A stretch of DNA of 64,000 nt from Persicobacter sp. CCB-QB2 (GCF_001274635.1 NZ_LBGV01000001.1:124001-188000), one strand, 5' to 3'; shown: positions 16,074 to 25,102, counted from the first letter of the stretch. Numbers and translations are program-made. The notes: generated from the sequence alone by a model not told the origin.

Positions 16074-17264
16074 TTAGGGCCGATGTAACATCCTTTCTGC
16101 AATCGTCTCAGACCGTTGAACACAGTCCTCTATGGAAAGTCCAAGGAAATAATTGCCAGTGAAATGCAGTCCATTCGCCTTGGATTGTTGGTCAATGGTT
16201 TTTACTAACTCATCTTGTCCCAGTCTTAGTGATGGCAGGATGTTCTCTTTTTTATATAATTTTTGAAAGTGGTCTTTTCGGATGCCAAGCACTTCGCAAA
16301 TAATGTTTTCTTTCACCGCATCACTGCCTACATTGGGTTTGAAGTGAAAGACAAAGCCACGATAGCGCTCGTGTCCCACTACATCTCGTGATACCACTGA
16401 GAAGAAATCACTCCTGGGGGCAAAAATTCCCGCCACTTCAGGGAGCTTAAGATCTGATTTTTTCACTACCACGCCCATGGCTTCGCTATAGGCCACCGGG
16501 ATCTTAGCCAACGCCATTGTCAGGTCTTCATTGATATCTTTCACCAGTCTTTGCGCCACATGTGGCGGAGTAGCGATGGCCAGTTGTTTGCCTTCAAAGG
16601 ATTGTCCGTCGGTAAGGTGCGCCTTCTTGGCTTCTTCCAGCAATTCCACCTGATTTACCCTAGTATTGGTGATCACCTTAATATTGGGGTGGTGTGCCAT
16701 CTTTTCAATCAGGGACTGAAGGCCGTTTTTCAGGGTGAAGCTCTTCAAAATATCTTTGCGTTTTTCCCGCTTTTTGAATAGCATGTCCGCCGGGAAATCA
16801 TCTACTGACTGGCAGGGGACGGCGGCAAAAATATGTTTGAAGTAGCGCTCATAATTGTGGTTACCCAGTATTTTGGAATAATAGCTCTTCACCGTCTCTC
16901 CCTCTTTTTTCTGCCAGAATATTCGGGGAACAGAAAATAAGGCTTCCAGCTTATTTACCGGACTCACCACACTTTTCAGCTTTCCTTTTTTATAAATCTT
17001 ATAGGGTACTTTTTCTCTTGGCATGAGCTCCTGTAGCCAGTCACAGGCTTCAATAAGCCGAATGAAAGCACCGTAAGAATTGTAGGTGGTGTGGGCGCCC
17101 ATCTCAATCCAGAAATGATCCTGTGCTTCATCTTTGGCAGACTGAATGCATCCTCCAAGCTGTGGGGAAGCTTCCAGCACTAAAACTTTCTGATCTTTTT
17201 GGGCTAATTGGAAGGCAAGGCTAATGCCGCTGATTCCTGCGCCTACAATAATGGCATCGTACAT
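16074..17264 (-). CDS. hemG: Protoporphyrinogen/coproporphyrinogen oxidase, FAD-dependent (HemY type)
   Basis: A flavoprotein of late haem synthesis that oxidises protoporphyrinogen or coproporphyrinogen. MYDAIIVGAGISGISLAF gives the Rossmann GxGxxG at residues 8-13, followed by VLVLEASPQLGGCIQS, the FAD-ribose Glu and GG motif. The start is MYD at 17264: the longer frame reaching 17327 would begin upstream of a good -7 box (17287-17294). At 396 residues it is slightly short for the family but complete, with the C-terminal LGLSIEDCVQRSETIAERML. Architecture is HemY-type rather than the flavodoxin-like E. coli HemG. Confidence 0.9.
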   Translation of the reverse strand: MYDAIIVGAGISGISLAFQLAQKDQKVLVLEASPQLGGCIQSAKDEAQDHFWIEMGAHTTYNSYGAFIRLIEACDWLQELMPREKVPYKIYKKGKLKSVVSPVNKLEALFSVPRIFWQKKEGETVKSYYSKILGNHNYERYFKHIFAAVPCQSVDDFPADMLFKKREKRKDILKSFTLKNGLQSLIEKMAHHPNIKVITNTRVNQVELLEEAKKAHLTDGQSFEGKQLAIATPPHVAQRLVKDINEDLTMALAKIPVAYSEAMGVVVKKSDLKLPEVAGIFAPRSDFFSVVSRDVVGHERYRGFVFHFKPNVGSDAVKENIICEVLGIRKDHFQKLYKKENILPSLRLGQDELVKTIDQQSKANGLHFTGNYFLGLSIEDCVQRSETIAERMLHRP

Positions 17265-17286
17265 AGGGGAAAATCTGTTATTGCTC

Positions 17287-17294
17287 CAAAAATA
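17287..17294 (-). promoter_or_regulatory. Candidate -7 box of the porphyrinogen oxidase gene
   Basis: Reading minus, TATTTTTG matches TANNTTTG and would start transcription near 17283, 19 bases before the MYD start. No TTG at suitable -33 spacing. Confidence 0.4.
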
Positions 17295-17337
17295 GCCGAT
17301 GGGAAGGAATAAAAAAAATGCCCGCAATGGAGCAGGC

Positions 17338-17560
17338 TTGAACTGAATTATTCCTACTTAAACCGTCCTTTAACTACAATTTGAGCAAAATGAAGGGATA
17401 GTCCTTTATTTCAGGTTTTTTCCGATGCAGCAAATAAATGAGAAGCATGCAAACTCCTCTGAGTAGGAGTGAATAATATGTCAGGGAAGTTGTCTGTAAG
17501 GTGTTGAGCGTAGGGTTATTGACGAGGGGTATTGAATTTAGCAGGGCGAAATTCGGTTAA
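17338..17560 (+). mobile_element. TTAA-bounded non-coding element, copy F (degenerate, 223 bp)
   Basis: It starts TTGAACTGAATTATTC and ends AAATTCGGTTAA. The core AAAATGAAGGGATAGTCC...TTTTTTCCGATGCAGCAAATAAATGAGAAGCA aligns with the other copies at similar spacing, so the total length is almost the same as copies A and B. More decayed than those. Confidence 0.55.
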
Positions 17561-17563
17561 TGT

Positions 17564-18001
17564 TTAATATCCGGACCAGCCATAAATATTTCCCTGGCGG
17601 TCGAGGGCGAAATAAGTAGACCCGTTTTCGTGTTCCAGCATGCCGGTAAATAATTGCCCCATCTCTAATTGCATGCTGATATGAGAAGAGTCCAACCACT
17701 GATGACAGTCTTTCTGGATGATTTCCTGTACCAAAGCATAGTCAACCGGCTTTAATTGCTCCTTGAGACGGATCAAATCCATATGCTGGTTAAGTCTGAA
17801 CTGGAAGAATTCCCTGTTTTCTTTTGAGGTGTGCTTGGTAAAGTCCACTTTTTGAAGGGATAATATATTTTCTAGGGAATTTTGAGAGAGGGATTCTGCA
17901 AGTGTCTTGGTGGGCTCGGGCTGCTTTTCCACTTTTTTTTCTCCCTCAGCAAGGTACATCATGAAGGGAAATATCAATAATCCTAACGCCCAAATCTTCA
18001 T
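17564..18001 (-). CDS. Hypothetical exported protein
   Basis: A 145-residue protein of unknown function. An N-terminal hydrophobic segment MKIWALGLLIFPFMMYLAEG may be an uncleaved anchor or a signal peptide, followed by a charged linker KKVEKQPEPTK. The rest is mostly helical with an acidic C-terminus ending GNIYGWSGY. It sits alone, three bases past the end of TTAA element copy F and divergent from the four-gene exported cluster. Unremarkable codon texture suggests it is a real gene. Confidence 0.6.
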   Translation of the reverse strand: MKIWALGLLIFPFMMYLAEGEKKVEKQPEPTKTLAESLSQNSLENILSLQKVDFTKHTSKENREFFQFRLNQHMDLIRLKEQLKPVDYALVQEIIQKDCHQWLDSSHISMQLEMGQLFTGMLEHENGSTYFALDRQGNIYGWSGY

Positions 18002-18370
18002 TTTCTATTTTTAAGCTAACGATTTAAAAATAAGTTAATTGTAAAGGAGATGATTAACGGTTTAGCTTTGGGGAAAAAGTTCATTCCATTAAAAAATCTT
18101 ACTCCTTAAATTTAAATTACAAATCCCTAAATGTAAAGGATTATTACTTGAAAAATCTTTAAAATTTTCGAATGTTTTTAAAATATAAAATAGAACCATG
18201 CTTAGATTGTAATTTTTGTAGTGGAAAATGCATGGTTTTTGGGTGGTTACATTGAATTTCCGGATTTATCCTACCTGCAATTTTGTATACTGTATTGGAA
18301 GGTTTTAAATTGGGGTGATCTAATAGAGATAGATGTTGATTTTTAATAGAACCAAATTCAAAAGTTTAAG
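18002..18370. other. AT-rich divergent spacer
   Basis: A 369-bp region between the hypothetical gene and the four-gene exported cluster. It presumably carries both promoters. No perfect TANNTTTG box, gene, hairpin or repeat was recognised. Confidence 0.4.
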
Positions 18371-19144
18371 ATGAAGAACCGCGAGGTGAAAAGATCCCTT
18401 TTTTCAAAAGGATCCCGCTTATTGGTGTTTGCAGTTGCCTTTGGTGCTGCCGGCCTACAGTCTTGTAAGAAAAAACCTGCTACATCAGAACCTGTGGAAA
18501 GCGCCACAGAGGCAAATGAAAATATCAGTGCATTGCTGGAGCAAGCACAATATTTATTGGATAATGTAGAAAAAATGTCATCCAGCCATGTGAAGACAGA
18601 AATTGACCGATTACGTAAAGCTGCCGGCGGTAATGAAGAGGTGGAGGCGATCCTGAAACAGGTGGAAGCCAAGCTGGGTGCAAAGGAAAGTATTAATCAG
18701 GCCAAGATGTTGGTCGATAATTTTGAAAATTATGACCTGGACTATGTAAAGGAAGAAACGGAAAAATTACGTAACTCTTCTTATGCGGAGGTGCAGACTT
18801 ATGTGAATCAGCTGGACAAAATGATCGCCGCCAGAGAGCAGCGTGCTGTGGATGCTCGTCCTCTAAAAGTACGTTTGAACGATTATATGCTGAGTATTGC
18901 CAATGCCGACTCTCCAGCAGCTGCAGATGGCTATGTAAATAAAGCCCTGGAGCTTTTTGCTTCTCCTTCCGTGGATGTGTTGATCATCATCGGCATTTTT
19001 GACGGGGAAAAAGATTTTGACAAACCTACGACGATCAGCCAGTATTTGGATTACCTGAAATTGCAAAAGAAAGCTCCTTACCGTATTGAAAATATTGAGC
19101 AGGATGCGAACGGGAAAATCCGCCTTTTGGAATTGAAAAAGTAA
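18371..19144 (+). CDS. Lipoprotein, first gene of an exported four-gene cluster
   Basis: A 257-residue envelope lipoprotein of unknown function. A twin-basic N-region precedes the hydrophobic core LLVFAVAFGAAGLQSC, with lipobox LQSC near Cys32. Residues 45-150 look like helical repeats (VEKMSSSHVKTEIDRLRKAAG and MLVDNFENYDLDYVKEETEKLRNSS read as two related units). The C-terminal part (VRLNDYMLSIANADSPAAADGYVNKALELF ... ISQYLDYLKLQ) resembles the core of the next gene's product, suggesting a shared domain. The start is ATG 18371. Thirty bp separate it from the next gene, so co-transcription is likely. Confidence 0.78.
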   Translation: MKNREVKRSLFSKGSRLLVFAVAFGAAGLQSCKKKPATSEPVESATEANENISALLEQAQYLLDNVEKMSSSHVKTEIDRLRKAAGGNEEVEAILKQVEAKLGAKESINQAKMLVDNFENYDLDYVKEETEKLRNSSYAEVQTYVNQLDKMIAAREQRAVDARPLKVRLNDYMLSIANADSPAAADGYVNKALELFASPSVDVLIIIGIFDGEKDFDKPTTISQYLDYLKLQKKAPYRIENIEQDANGKIRLLELKK

Positions 19145-19174
19145 GTCGTTGATTTTTTAAATAAACAGAGATTC

Positions 19175-19753
19175 ATGAAAAGATATATGTTAATGATGCT
19201 GTGCTTTTTTTTGGGAAGCATGGCCATGGCACAAAATAATGAACCGGATATCAGTCCGGAAAGAAAGCAGGCGATTGACTCTTTGGCCTTGGAGAAAGTT
19301 CGAGACCTGAGTAAATACATCACCATCATCGGGGATAAGAAAACCCGCGATGTGGATGCCAATGCCGCCATTGATCGCGCGGTGGAGCTTTTTGATGAGG
19401 GTGCCAAGATTGACGTTTCTTCCCTTAACCGACCGGATGATATTCGGGCCTATCCGGTGAAGGACTATTTGAAGCGGCTGAAGTTATTGAACTATGATCA
19501 AGTGAACATCGAATGGTTCCATATTCAATATATTTCGGATTTGGTGAAGCAGGCCGATGGTCGTTACGTCGGGGTGATCACCATTTATCAGCGATTCGAA
19601 GGAAAGCGAAAAGACGGGATGAAATATGTGGACACCACCAAGAAGGATATCACCGTGTATGTAGAGCGTAAGAAGACGGTCATTCAGGGTAGAACTATCG
19701 GCTTCTGGGATGTTTTACTGGGAGATATTCGGGTGACCAACACTTATAAATAA
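19175..19753 (+). CDS. Exported protein, second gene of the cluster
   Basis: A 192-residue protein with a cleavable signal MKRYMLMMLCFFLGSMAMAQ. The mature part has an N-terminal helix, then DANAAIDRAVELF, VKDYLKRLKLLNYDQVNIEWFHIQYISDL and an antiparallel-strand section YVGVITIYQRFEG ... DITVYVERKK, giving the look of a small alpha+beta (NTF2-like) domain. The same order of elements appears in the N-terminal 180 residues of the LRR protein two genes on. Function unknown. It is followed by a hairpin that could attenuate expression of the rest of the cluster. Confidence 0.75.
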   Translation: MKRYMLMMLCFFLGSMAMAQNNEPDISPERKQAIDSLALEKVRDLSKYITIIGDKKTRDVDANAAIDRAVELFDEGAKIDVSSLNRPDDIRAYPVKDYLKRLKLLNYDQVNIEWFHIQYISDLVKQADGRYVGVITIYQRFEGKRKDGMKYVDTTKKDITVYVERKKTVIQGRTIGFWDVLLGDIRVTNTYK

Positions 19754-19764
19754 TCTCAAACGAG

Positions 19765-19797
19765 ACAGGCAGAATGATCAGCATTTTGCCTGTTTTT
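19765..19797 (+). terminator. Hairpin with T tail inside the exported cluster
   Basis: ACAGGCAGAATG pairs with CATTTTGCCTGT (one G-T pair) over a short loop, followed by TTTTA. It lies 12 bp after the second gene and 12 bp before the third, so it may terminate partly and set a lower level for the downstream genes. Confidence 0.6.
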
Positions 19798-19808
19798 ATA
19801 TATTGACT

Positions 19809-20627
19809 ATGCCACTGAAAAGAATTTTGTGTTTGCTCCCCTTTTGTTTGCTGGTTTTGCCGGTTTTCGGGCAGGTGGGCAATTATTTGGATGCGGAGGA
19901 ATTTTATGCCCGTACCAAGCAGGTGAATCAGTTTATTCGTCGCTTCAATGGGGAGGAGGATCTGAAAGGAGTCCGAATCAACACCAAGGACAAGACCTAC
20001 CGTTCTCAAAAGCTGCGAAAGAAATATTTACCTCAGCTGATAGATCAGCAGAATCAGGCGATAGTAGACCAATTGACTGCCTTCGGAGTCGAGGTGATCG
20101 AGGGGAAGCCGGCAGAATTTTTGGATTTTTACAGCCCTGATTGGTTTGCCGAAGTGCATGCGGACGTGCGCTTTGAAGGCAGGAACATGCCGATCACCTT
20201 TTTCCTGAAATTAGAAGAGGCCAATGGCGGCTGGAAGTGGGTGATTGATCATATTCAGTTTGCCCCATATCAGGGACTTTTTGATATGGAACGTACGCCA
20301 AAGGAATTTTTAAACCCGCTCAGCCATGAGCTGTACTTTATGCCTTTGAATGAAGCCATGCAGGATCCTGCCCGTTTGGAGGATTATGCCTCGAAAAATT
20401 ATACGCCGGATGTATTGACCCTCTTTTTATATGATATGAAAAGGGGACGGCTGCAATTTAAGGGGGTGAACAATGTACACCTTCATTTCTTTCAATTAGA
20501 AGGCTGGTATTTTGAATTATCAGAATTTAATCGATCCGGAAAAAATGCCGGCTGGCTGATTTCTAATTTAGTGAAGGCCGAAACAGCGGATAAAGAAAAA
20601 CTTAAAGCCTATATTTTGGCCCAATAG
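19809..20627 (+). CDS. Exported protein, third gene of the cluster
   Basis: A 272-residue exported protein of unknown function. The start is ATG 19809 (a TTG two codons earlier is less likely), giving the signal MPLKRILCLLPFCLLVLPVFGQ. The mature protein has a basic helical first third, then strands WFAEVHADVRFEG, ITFFLKLEEANGGWKWVIDHIQF that again look NTF2-like, and an aromatic C-terminal half (LHFFQLEGWYFELSEF). It begins 26 bp before the LRR gene and shares its orientation, so it is probably a partner of that protein. Confidence 0.72.
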   Translation: MPLKRILCLLPFCLLVLPVFGQVGNYLDAEEFYARTKQVNQFIRRFNGEEDLKGVRINTKDKTYRSQKLRKKYLPQLIDQQNQAIVDQLTAFGVEVIEGKPAEFLDFYSPDWFAEVHADVRFEGRNMPITFFLKLEEANGGWKWVIDHIQFAPYQGLFDMERTPKEFLNPLSHELYFMPLNEAMQDPARLEDYASKNYTPDVLTLFLYDMKRGRLQFKGVNNVHLHFFQLEGWYFELSEFNRSGKNAGWLISNLVKAETADKEKLKAYILAQ

Positions 20628-20652
20628 CAGGCCCCTGGACTACGAATAAGCT

Positions 20653-23295
20653 ATGAAAATAATGAAATGGAATATCAAGAGCCTGTTGCTCCTGTTGCTG
20701 ATAGTCGGACAGGGCGGATGGGCACATGCCCAGCAGGATCACTTTGAGGATTATAAAGAATCCGCAGAGCGACTGATTGGCTACTGGCAGATATATGTGA
20801 ATATTCTCGGGGATTCCACAGAGATGATGGAGGATAAAGACCGCATCATTGAGGAGAGTTATCTACGGGTGGTGGACAACCCGAAAGTGCAGGTAGAAGA
20901 TGATTTGGATGAAGAGCGCTTGGTCCCTTATTACAAAGATGTTCAGGCCTATCTGAAAGACATCACCTTTTTCTATCGGTTTGCGCAGTTCAATTATTCT
21001 ATTGAAGCCGTCGAGCCTTTGGTAAATGAGGCCGGAGAGTACACCTTACTGGTGAAAACGCAGCGTAACCTGCAGGGTAAATTGATCAAAGGCGCCAAAA
21101 TGGTGAACAACACCCAGGAGGTATTCTTTGAGATGTCCGTGAATGAGTCTGATAAATCGGTGAAGGTTATCAGTGTGTATGCGACCAAACTGAATGAGGA
21201 CGAAGAATTGTATAAATGGTGGCTGGCTCTACCGGAAAACTGGAAAGGTATATTAGGGCAGGAAGTTTACCTGCCGGATTCCAGCACTTTGGCTTCCTGG
21301 GGGAAATGGGAACCGGCCCCGGTGGAAGCAACAGAAGAGACCGTAGCTGAGGAGGACAACCTGGCGCTTGCGGATAGCTTGGGAACCGATACGCTTTGGG
21401 TGATGAATAAAGCAGATTATATTCAGGCCATTAAGCAAGCGGTAGAGCTTGAAGAGCTGGATTTGTCGAATCGCATGGAGTTGTATGAGTTCGGTGCCCT
21501 GTCCAGACTGCGCAACCTGAAAGCGCTGGACATTTCCCATACTTTTATTGATACTTTAGGGGTTATTCGTAACCTGACTCATTTGGAAAAACTGAATTTG
21601 AGCTATACGCGCATTCGCGATTTGAATAACCTTCAGTTTTTATTGTCGCTGAAAGAATTATCGGTACAATTTACGCCCTTACATGAGGCCAGTACCCTGT
21701 CCCGATTGTCAGCCTTGCAGCGGCTGAATCTGAGCTATACACCATTTGATTCTTTGGCAATTCTCAAGTACAATAAGGCCCTGCAGGTGTTGGATATTTC
21801 CGGAACGGCGGTTCACGATCTGGATCCGATTAAACAAGTCACCGGGCTCAAGGAATTGCGCCTGGCAGAAGATTCTCTGGTGAACTATGACCTGCTATCC
21901 GAATTTTACCAGTTAGAAAAGCTGGACCTTACCGGTTCTACAATCAAGGATTTGAAACCTCTGGAAGAGTTGAGTAGCCTTCAGGTTGTGGTGGTGAAGA
22001 ATACGCATGTAGAGGACTTAAGCCCTCTACAATATTTGTCTTCCCTGAAAACAGTTTACTGCGATAATTCTGGCGTTGGTATTGAGCAGGCGCAGGATTT
22101 CATGCGACAGAAGTCCGGCACGCTGGTAGTGGCAGATTCTGAAATGCTGCAGAAATGGTGGGAAACGCTGCCATCTGCCTGGTCGGAGTTGTTCTATGAA
22201 ATGCTGCCCGATAGTCTGGAGGCACCAACCGGGGAATGGTTACACCAAACGGTTTTCGGGGTAGAAGAGCTGGATATGCATGGTCGGGACATTATGGACC
22301 TGGAACCTTTGCGAGTATTGCCGAATCTGAAGAAGCTGAATTTTTCTAATACAGGGGTTTATCGATTAGATCCGCTTGCGGATATGACCGGTTTGTTGAA
22401 GCTTGATTTTGCCAACACAAAAGTGAATGACCTTGCAGCCATCAAGCACCTGAGTCAGTTGGAGGAAATTGATTTTTCCGGTACGCAGGTGGGGCATTTA
22501 GATCAGTTTACAGGGCTGAAAAATCTGCACACCATTAAGGGTAATCAAACTGCAGTGGGGGATTTGAAAGCCCTGACAGATTTGCCCGAATTAAGAAGGG
22601 TGGAATTTGATAATAGTCGGGTGGAGGATGAGGACGTCCAATTATTTTTAGAAAATCACCCGGACTGTCTGGTGATCTATAAAGGAGAAGTTTTGGGCAA
22701 ATGGTGGGCAGGCCTTTCCCGTTCCTGGAAACAAGCCTTGGAGAAGAATCTGCCTATGGGTACCGCTCCGGATGTCGATAAGTTGCATGAACTGATTTTG
22801 AGCAAAACCATTGATATTTCCAATCAGCCGGACGTGCAGCGTCTGGAGGCTTTGGATCCTTTTGTGAATTTACAAAAGCTGGTGGCTCGAAATATTCGAC
22901 TAATGGATTTTAAACCTACACTCAAACACCAAAGCCTGAAATACCTGGATTTGTCCAACAACCCCTTAGAGGATATCGAAGGTATCGGCGAGTTGGCTAA
23001 TCTGGAAGTCTTGTTGTTGGAAAATGCACAGATTCCATTGTTTGAGCCTATTCTGGATTTAAAGTCATTGAAAAAATTGAATATTTCCGGGACAAAGGTG
23101 AAGAGAATCAATGGGGTGGAAGATATGACTGCATTGGAAGATCTGGCCTTTTTCAATACCCGTATCAAAGGAATCAGCAGACTATCTGCGTGTAAGAATT
23201 TGAAGAAGCTTTCTTGTTACAACACTAAGGTGAAGGATTCCGATTTGAATAAATTGAAAGCAGCTTTACCGAAGCTGGAAGTGGATTTTTATTGA
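20653..23295 (+). CDS. Large exported leucine-rich-repeat protein with three WW-LP-W modules
   Basis: An 880-residue surface or periplasmic protein. Signal MKIMKWNIKSLLLLLLIVGQGGWAHAQ; residues 28-180 form a non-repeat domain similar in layout to the products two and three genes upstream. Then come three cassettes, each opened by a Trp-rich helix (YKWWLALPENW at 188, QKWWETLPSAW at 501, GKWWAGLSRSW at 683), followed by leucine-rich repeats of 22-23 residues of the internalin/SDS22 pattern (LKALDISHTFIDTLGVIRNL). No C-terminal sorting domain is seen. LRRs bind protein or glycan ligands; the ligand is unknown. It is the last gene of the cluster and has its own terminator. Confidence 0.85.
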   Translation: MKIMKWNIKSLLLLLLIVGQGGWAHAQQDHFEDYKESAERLIGYWQIYVNILGDSTEMMEDKDRIIEESYLRVVDNPKVQVEDDLDEERLVPYYKDVQAYLKDITFFYRFAQFNYSIEAVEPLVNEAGEYTLLVKTQRNLQGKLIKGAKMVNNTQEVFFEMSVNESDKSVKVISVYATKLNEDEELYKWWLALPENWKGILGQEVYLPDSSTLASWGKWEPAPVEATEETVAEEDNLALADSLGTDTLWVMNKADYIQAIKQAVELEELDLSNRMELYEFGALSRLRNLKALDISHTFIDTLGVIRNLTHLEKLNLSYTRIRDLNNLQFLLSLKELSVQFTPLHEASTLSRLSALQRLNLSYTPFDSLAILKYNKALQVLDISGTAVHDLDPIKQVTGLKELRLAEDSLVNYDLLSEFYQLEKLDLTGSTIKDLKPLEELSSLQVVVVKNTHVEDLSPLQYLSSLKTVYCDNSGVGIEQAQDFMRQKSGTLVVADSEMLQKWWETLPSAWSELFYEMLPDSLEAPTGEWLHQTVFGVEELDMHGRDIMDLEPLRVLPNLKKLNFSNTGVYRLDPLADMTGLLKLDFANTKVNDLAAIKHLSQLEEIDFSGTQVGHLDQFTGLKNLHTIKGNQTAVGDLKALTDLPELRRVEFDNSRVEDEDVQLFLENHPDCLVIYKGEVLGKWWAGLSRSWKQALEKNLPMGTAPDVDKLHELILSKTIDISNQPDVQRLEALDPFVNLQKLVARNIRLMDFKPTLKHQSLKYLDLSNNPLEDIEGIGELANLEVLLLENAQIPLFEPILDLKSLKKLNISGTKVKRINGVEDMTALEDLAFFNTRIKGISRLSACKNLKKLSCYNTKVKDSDLNKLKAALPKLEVDFY

Positions 23296-23330
23296 TGTTG
23301 AAAATTTAAGTCCATCAAAATATCATCATT

Positions 23331-23360
23331 AGGGTAGTCATTTCGACTGCCCTTTTTTTT
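23331..23360 (+). terminator. Terminator after the LRR gene
   Basis: AGGGTAGTC-ATTTC-GACTGCCCT forms a 9-bp stem with one G-T pair, followed by eight T. Confidence 0.8.
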
Positions 23361-23400
23361 ATGGAGATCAGCCGAATGTTGCAGTATTCAACAGACCTAA

Positions 23401-23611
23401 TTAAAATTACCGATAAATTCATTGGTTCAATTCAAGCGGCTTGTTGGTAATCTATGGTGGGTGTTTTTTTTGATTATTAGCCCACATTTGGGGGAAGCTT
23501 GCTTTCTTCTCAATATCTGCTTCATTGGAAAAAATCCGAAAAAGGTAAAATTCCTTCATTTTTCCATTCATACCGCTAAACGAAGATTTATGCATACATA
23601 ATTCGGGATAA
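23401..23611 (-). mobile_element. TTAA-bounded non-coding element, copy D (decayed ends, about 211 bp)
   Basis: Reading minus it starts TTATCCCGAATTATGTATGC and continues CGTTTAGCGGTATG, GGAAAAATGAAGGAATTTTA and TTTTTTCCAATGAAGCAGAT, matching copies A-C. The other end keeps only fragments of the inverted repeat. It lies 40 bp after the LRR terminator, in the probable promoter region of the downstream SDR gene. Confidence 0.65.
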
Positions 23612-23659
23612 TTCATTTAACTTACCAGACATATAATTTTAAGATCAAATTTCAAGATA

Positions 23660-24487
23660 GTGGAAAAGGTTGTTTTGGTTACCGGCGGTTCTTCCGGTAT
23701 TGGAAAAGCGATAGCAGTTCATTTAAAAGCAAATGGGTATCGGGTGTTTGGTGCCAGCCGAAGAGCAATTTCGGATGATCCTTCCGGATTGGAATACCTG
23801 CAGATGGATGTGAATGAGGAGGCTTCCGTTCAGTCGGGTATCAAGCAATTGCTGGAGATTACAGGTCGATTGGATGCGGTAGTGAATTCCGCAGGCTTAG
23901 GGACTATAGGCGCCGTGGAAGAAATGCCGGTGGATACTATTAAGGAAGTCTTTGAAACGAATTTTTACGGGGTATTGCGGGTATGTCAGGCCGTCTTACC
24001 TATTTTCAGAAAGCAACGCTCAGGTCATATCATCAATATTTCTTCCATTGCCGGAGAAGTGTCTCTGCCTTTCAGAGGGTTTTATTCCGCCAGTAAATTT
24101 GCCATGGAAGCTTTTACGGAGGCCATGCGAATGGAGGTGAAAGGCTTCGGGGTGAAAGTTGCTATTATTCAGCCGGGAGATTTCAATACCAATATTTCCA
24201 ATTCCAGAAAGAATGCCGACTTAAAGTCAGATTCTCCCTATTCCAAGCTGATCAATGAAATGAATAAATTGATCGCCTCCGGAATGGATAGTGCTCCTAC
24301 GCCGGAAGTGGTGGGAGAAGTGGCATTGAAGATTCTACAGGCGGATCAACCTAAACTCCGCTATCCGGTTGGGGCTTTTACGGAGAAGATTTCAACAAAA
24401 TTGAGGAAGTTTTTACCGGTACGTCCTTTCGAACGCATTATTATGGGGCACTACAATATGTTGGATAAGGAAATGTATGAGGAGTAA
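23660..24487 (+). CDS. SDR family oxidoreductase
   Basis: A 275-residue classical short-chain dehydrogenase/reductase with a GTG start. The cofactor motif TGGSSGIG is at 8-15, NSAG at 76-79, the catalytic Ser in NISSI near 128 and YSASK with Tyr142 and Lys146, so it should be active with NAD(P)H; Arg at GASRR favours NADPH. The C-terminal basic stretch FTEKISTKLRKFLPVRPFER is typical of membrane-associated sub-families acting on lipids or retinoid-like substrates. The substrate is not determinable. Its stop codon directly abuts that of the convergent sigma-factor gene. Confidence 0.92.
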   Translation: MEKVVLVTGGSSGIGKAIAVHLKANGYRVFGASRRAISDDPSGLEYLQMDVNEEASVQSGIKQLLEITGRLDAVVNSAGLGTIGAVEEMPVDTIKEVFETNFYGVLRVCQAVLPIFRKQRSGHIINISSIAGEVSLPFRGFYSASKFAMEAFTEAMRMEVKGFGVKVAIIQPGDFNTNISNSRKNADLKSDSPYSKLINEMNKLIASGMDSAPTPEVVGEVALKILQADQPKLRYPVGAFTEKISTKLRKFLPVRPFERIIMGHYNMLDKEMYEE

Positions 24488-25102
24488 TTATTCCTCTTTG
24501 GCCCGGCTAAGTTGATGATGAATATATGCCTTAAGAGCGGGATTTTCGTTTAGTAAATCTTTCAGATGCTTAAGGCATTTACTCTTTTTATTTTTAAGCG
24601 ATTGTTCGCTGGATAAGCCGCTGGAGCCCAGTAATTCGTCGTATTTTAATTGATGAAAGTAGTAATCTGTGAGTAATTCTTTACAGCCGGAGGGCAGTTG
24701 ATCGAAGATTTTTTGAACTTCTTTTTTTCGGTCGATATTGAAAGTCAGGACCCGGTCTAATTCTTCTTCAATTTTTGGAGACTGATTAGCAATCATATGA
24801 TCCCCGATTGCTTCATAATTCTTTATGCGACTATTTTTTTTGAGCGTTTGCAACCAGCGGTTTCTGGAAATGGCATACAAAATGGTGTTAAGGGTGGCGG
24901 CCTGCTTAAAGGTTTTTGCCTGAATCATGTCAATGAGAATCAGTACCGCATCCTGAAATATATCTTCCGCATCCTCTTCGATACCGTTATTGTAGCAAAT
25001 CCATTTGCGAATAGCCGGATAGGAGCTTTTGTATAGGGCCAATACCGCCTTTCTCATATTTTTTCCACTCTGAATAATCTTAATGATTTCCTTATCTTGC
25101 AT
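24488..25102 (-). CDS. RNA polymerase sigma-70 family factor, ECF-like
   Basis: A 204-residue alternative sigma factor. The start is MQDKE at 25102; a longer frame adds a hydrophobic stretch that looks like upstream sequence. Region 2 is seen as DIFQDAVLILIDMIQAKTFK with ISRNRWLQTLKKNSR for -10 recognition, and region 4 as QLPSGCKELLTDYYFHQLKYDELLGSSGLSSEQSLKNKKSKCLKHL. No anti-sigma gene is adjacent. The next gene on the same strand upstream encodes an outer-membrane barrel 118 bp away, a possible but unproven link. Confidence 0.88.
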   Translation of the reverse strand: MQDKEIIKIIQSGKNMRKAVLALYKSSYPAIRKWICYNNGIEEDAEDIFQDAVLILIDMIQAKTFKQAATLNTILYAISRNRWLQTLKKNSRIKNYEAIGDHMIANQSPKIEEELDRVLTFNIDRKKEVQKIFDQLPSGCKELLTDYYFHQLKYDELLGSSGLSSEQSLKNKKSKCLKHLKDLLNENPALKAYIHHQLSRAKEE

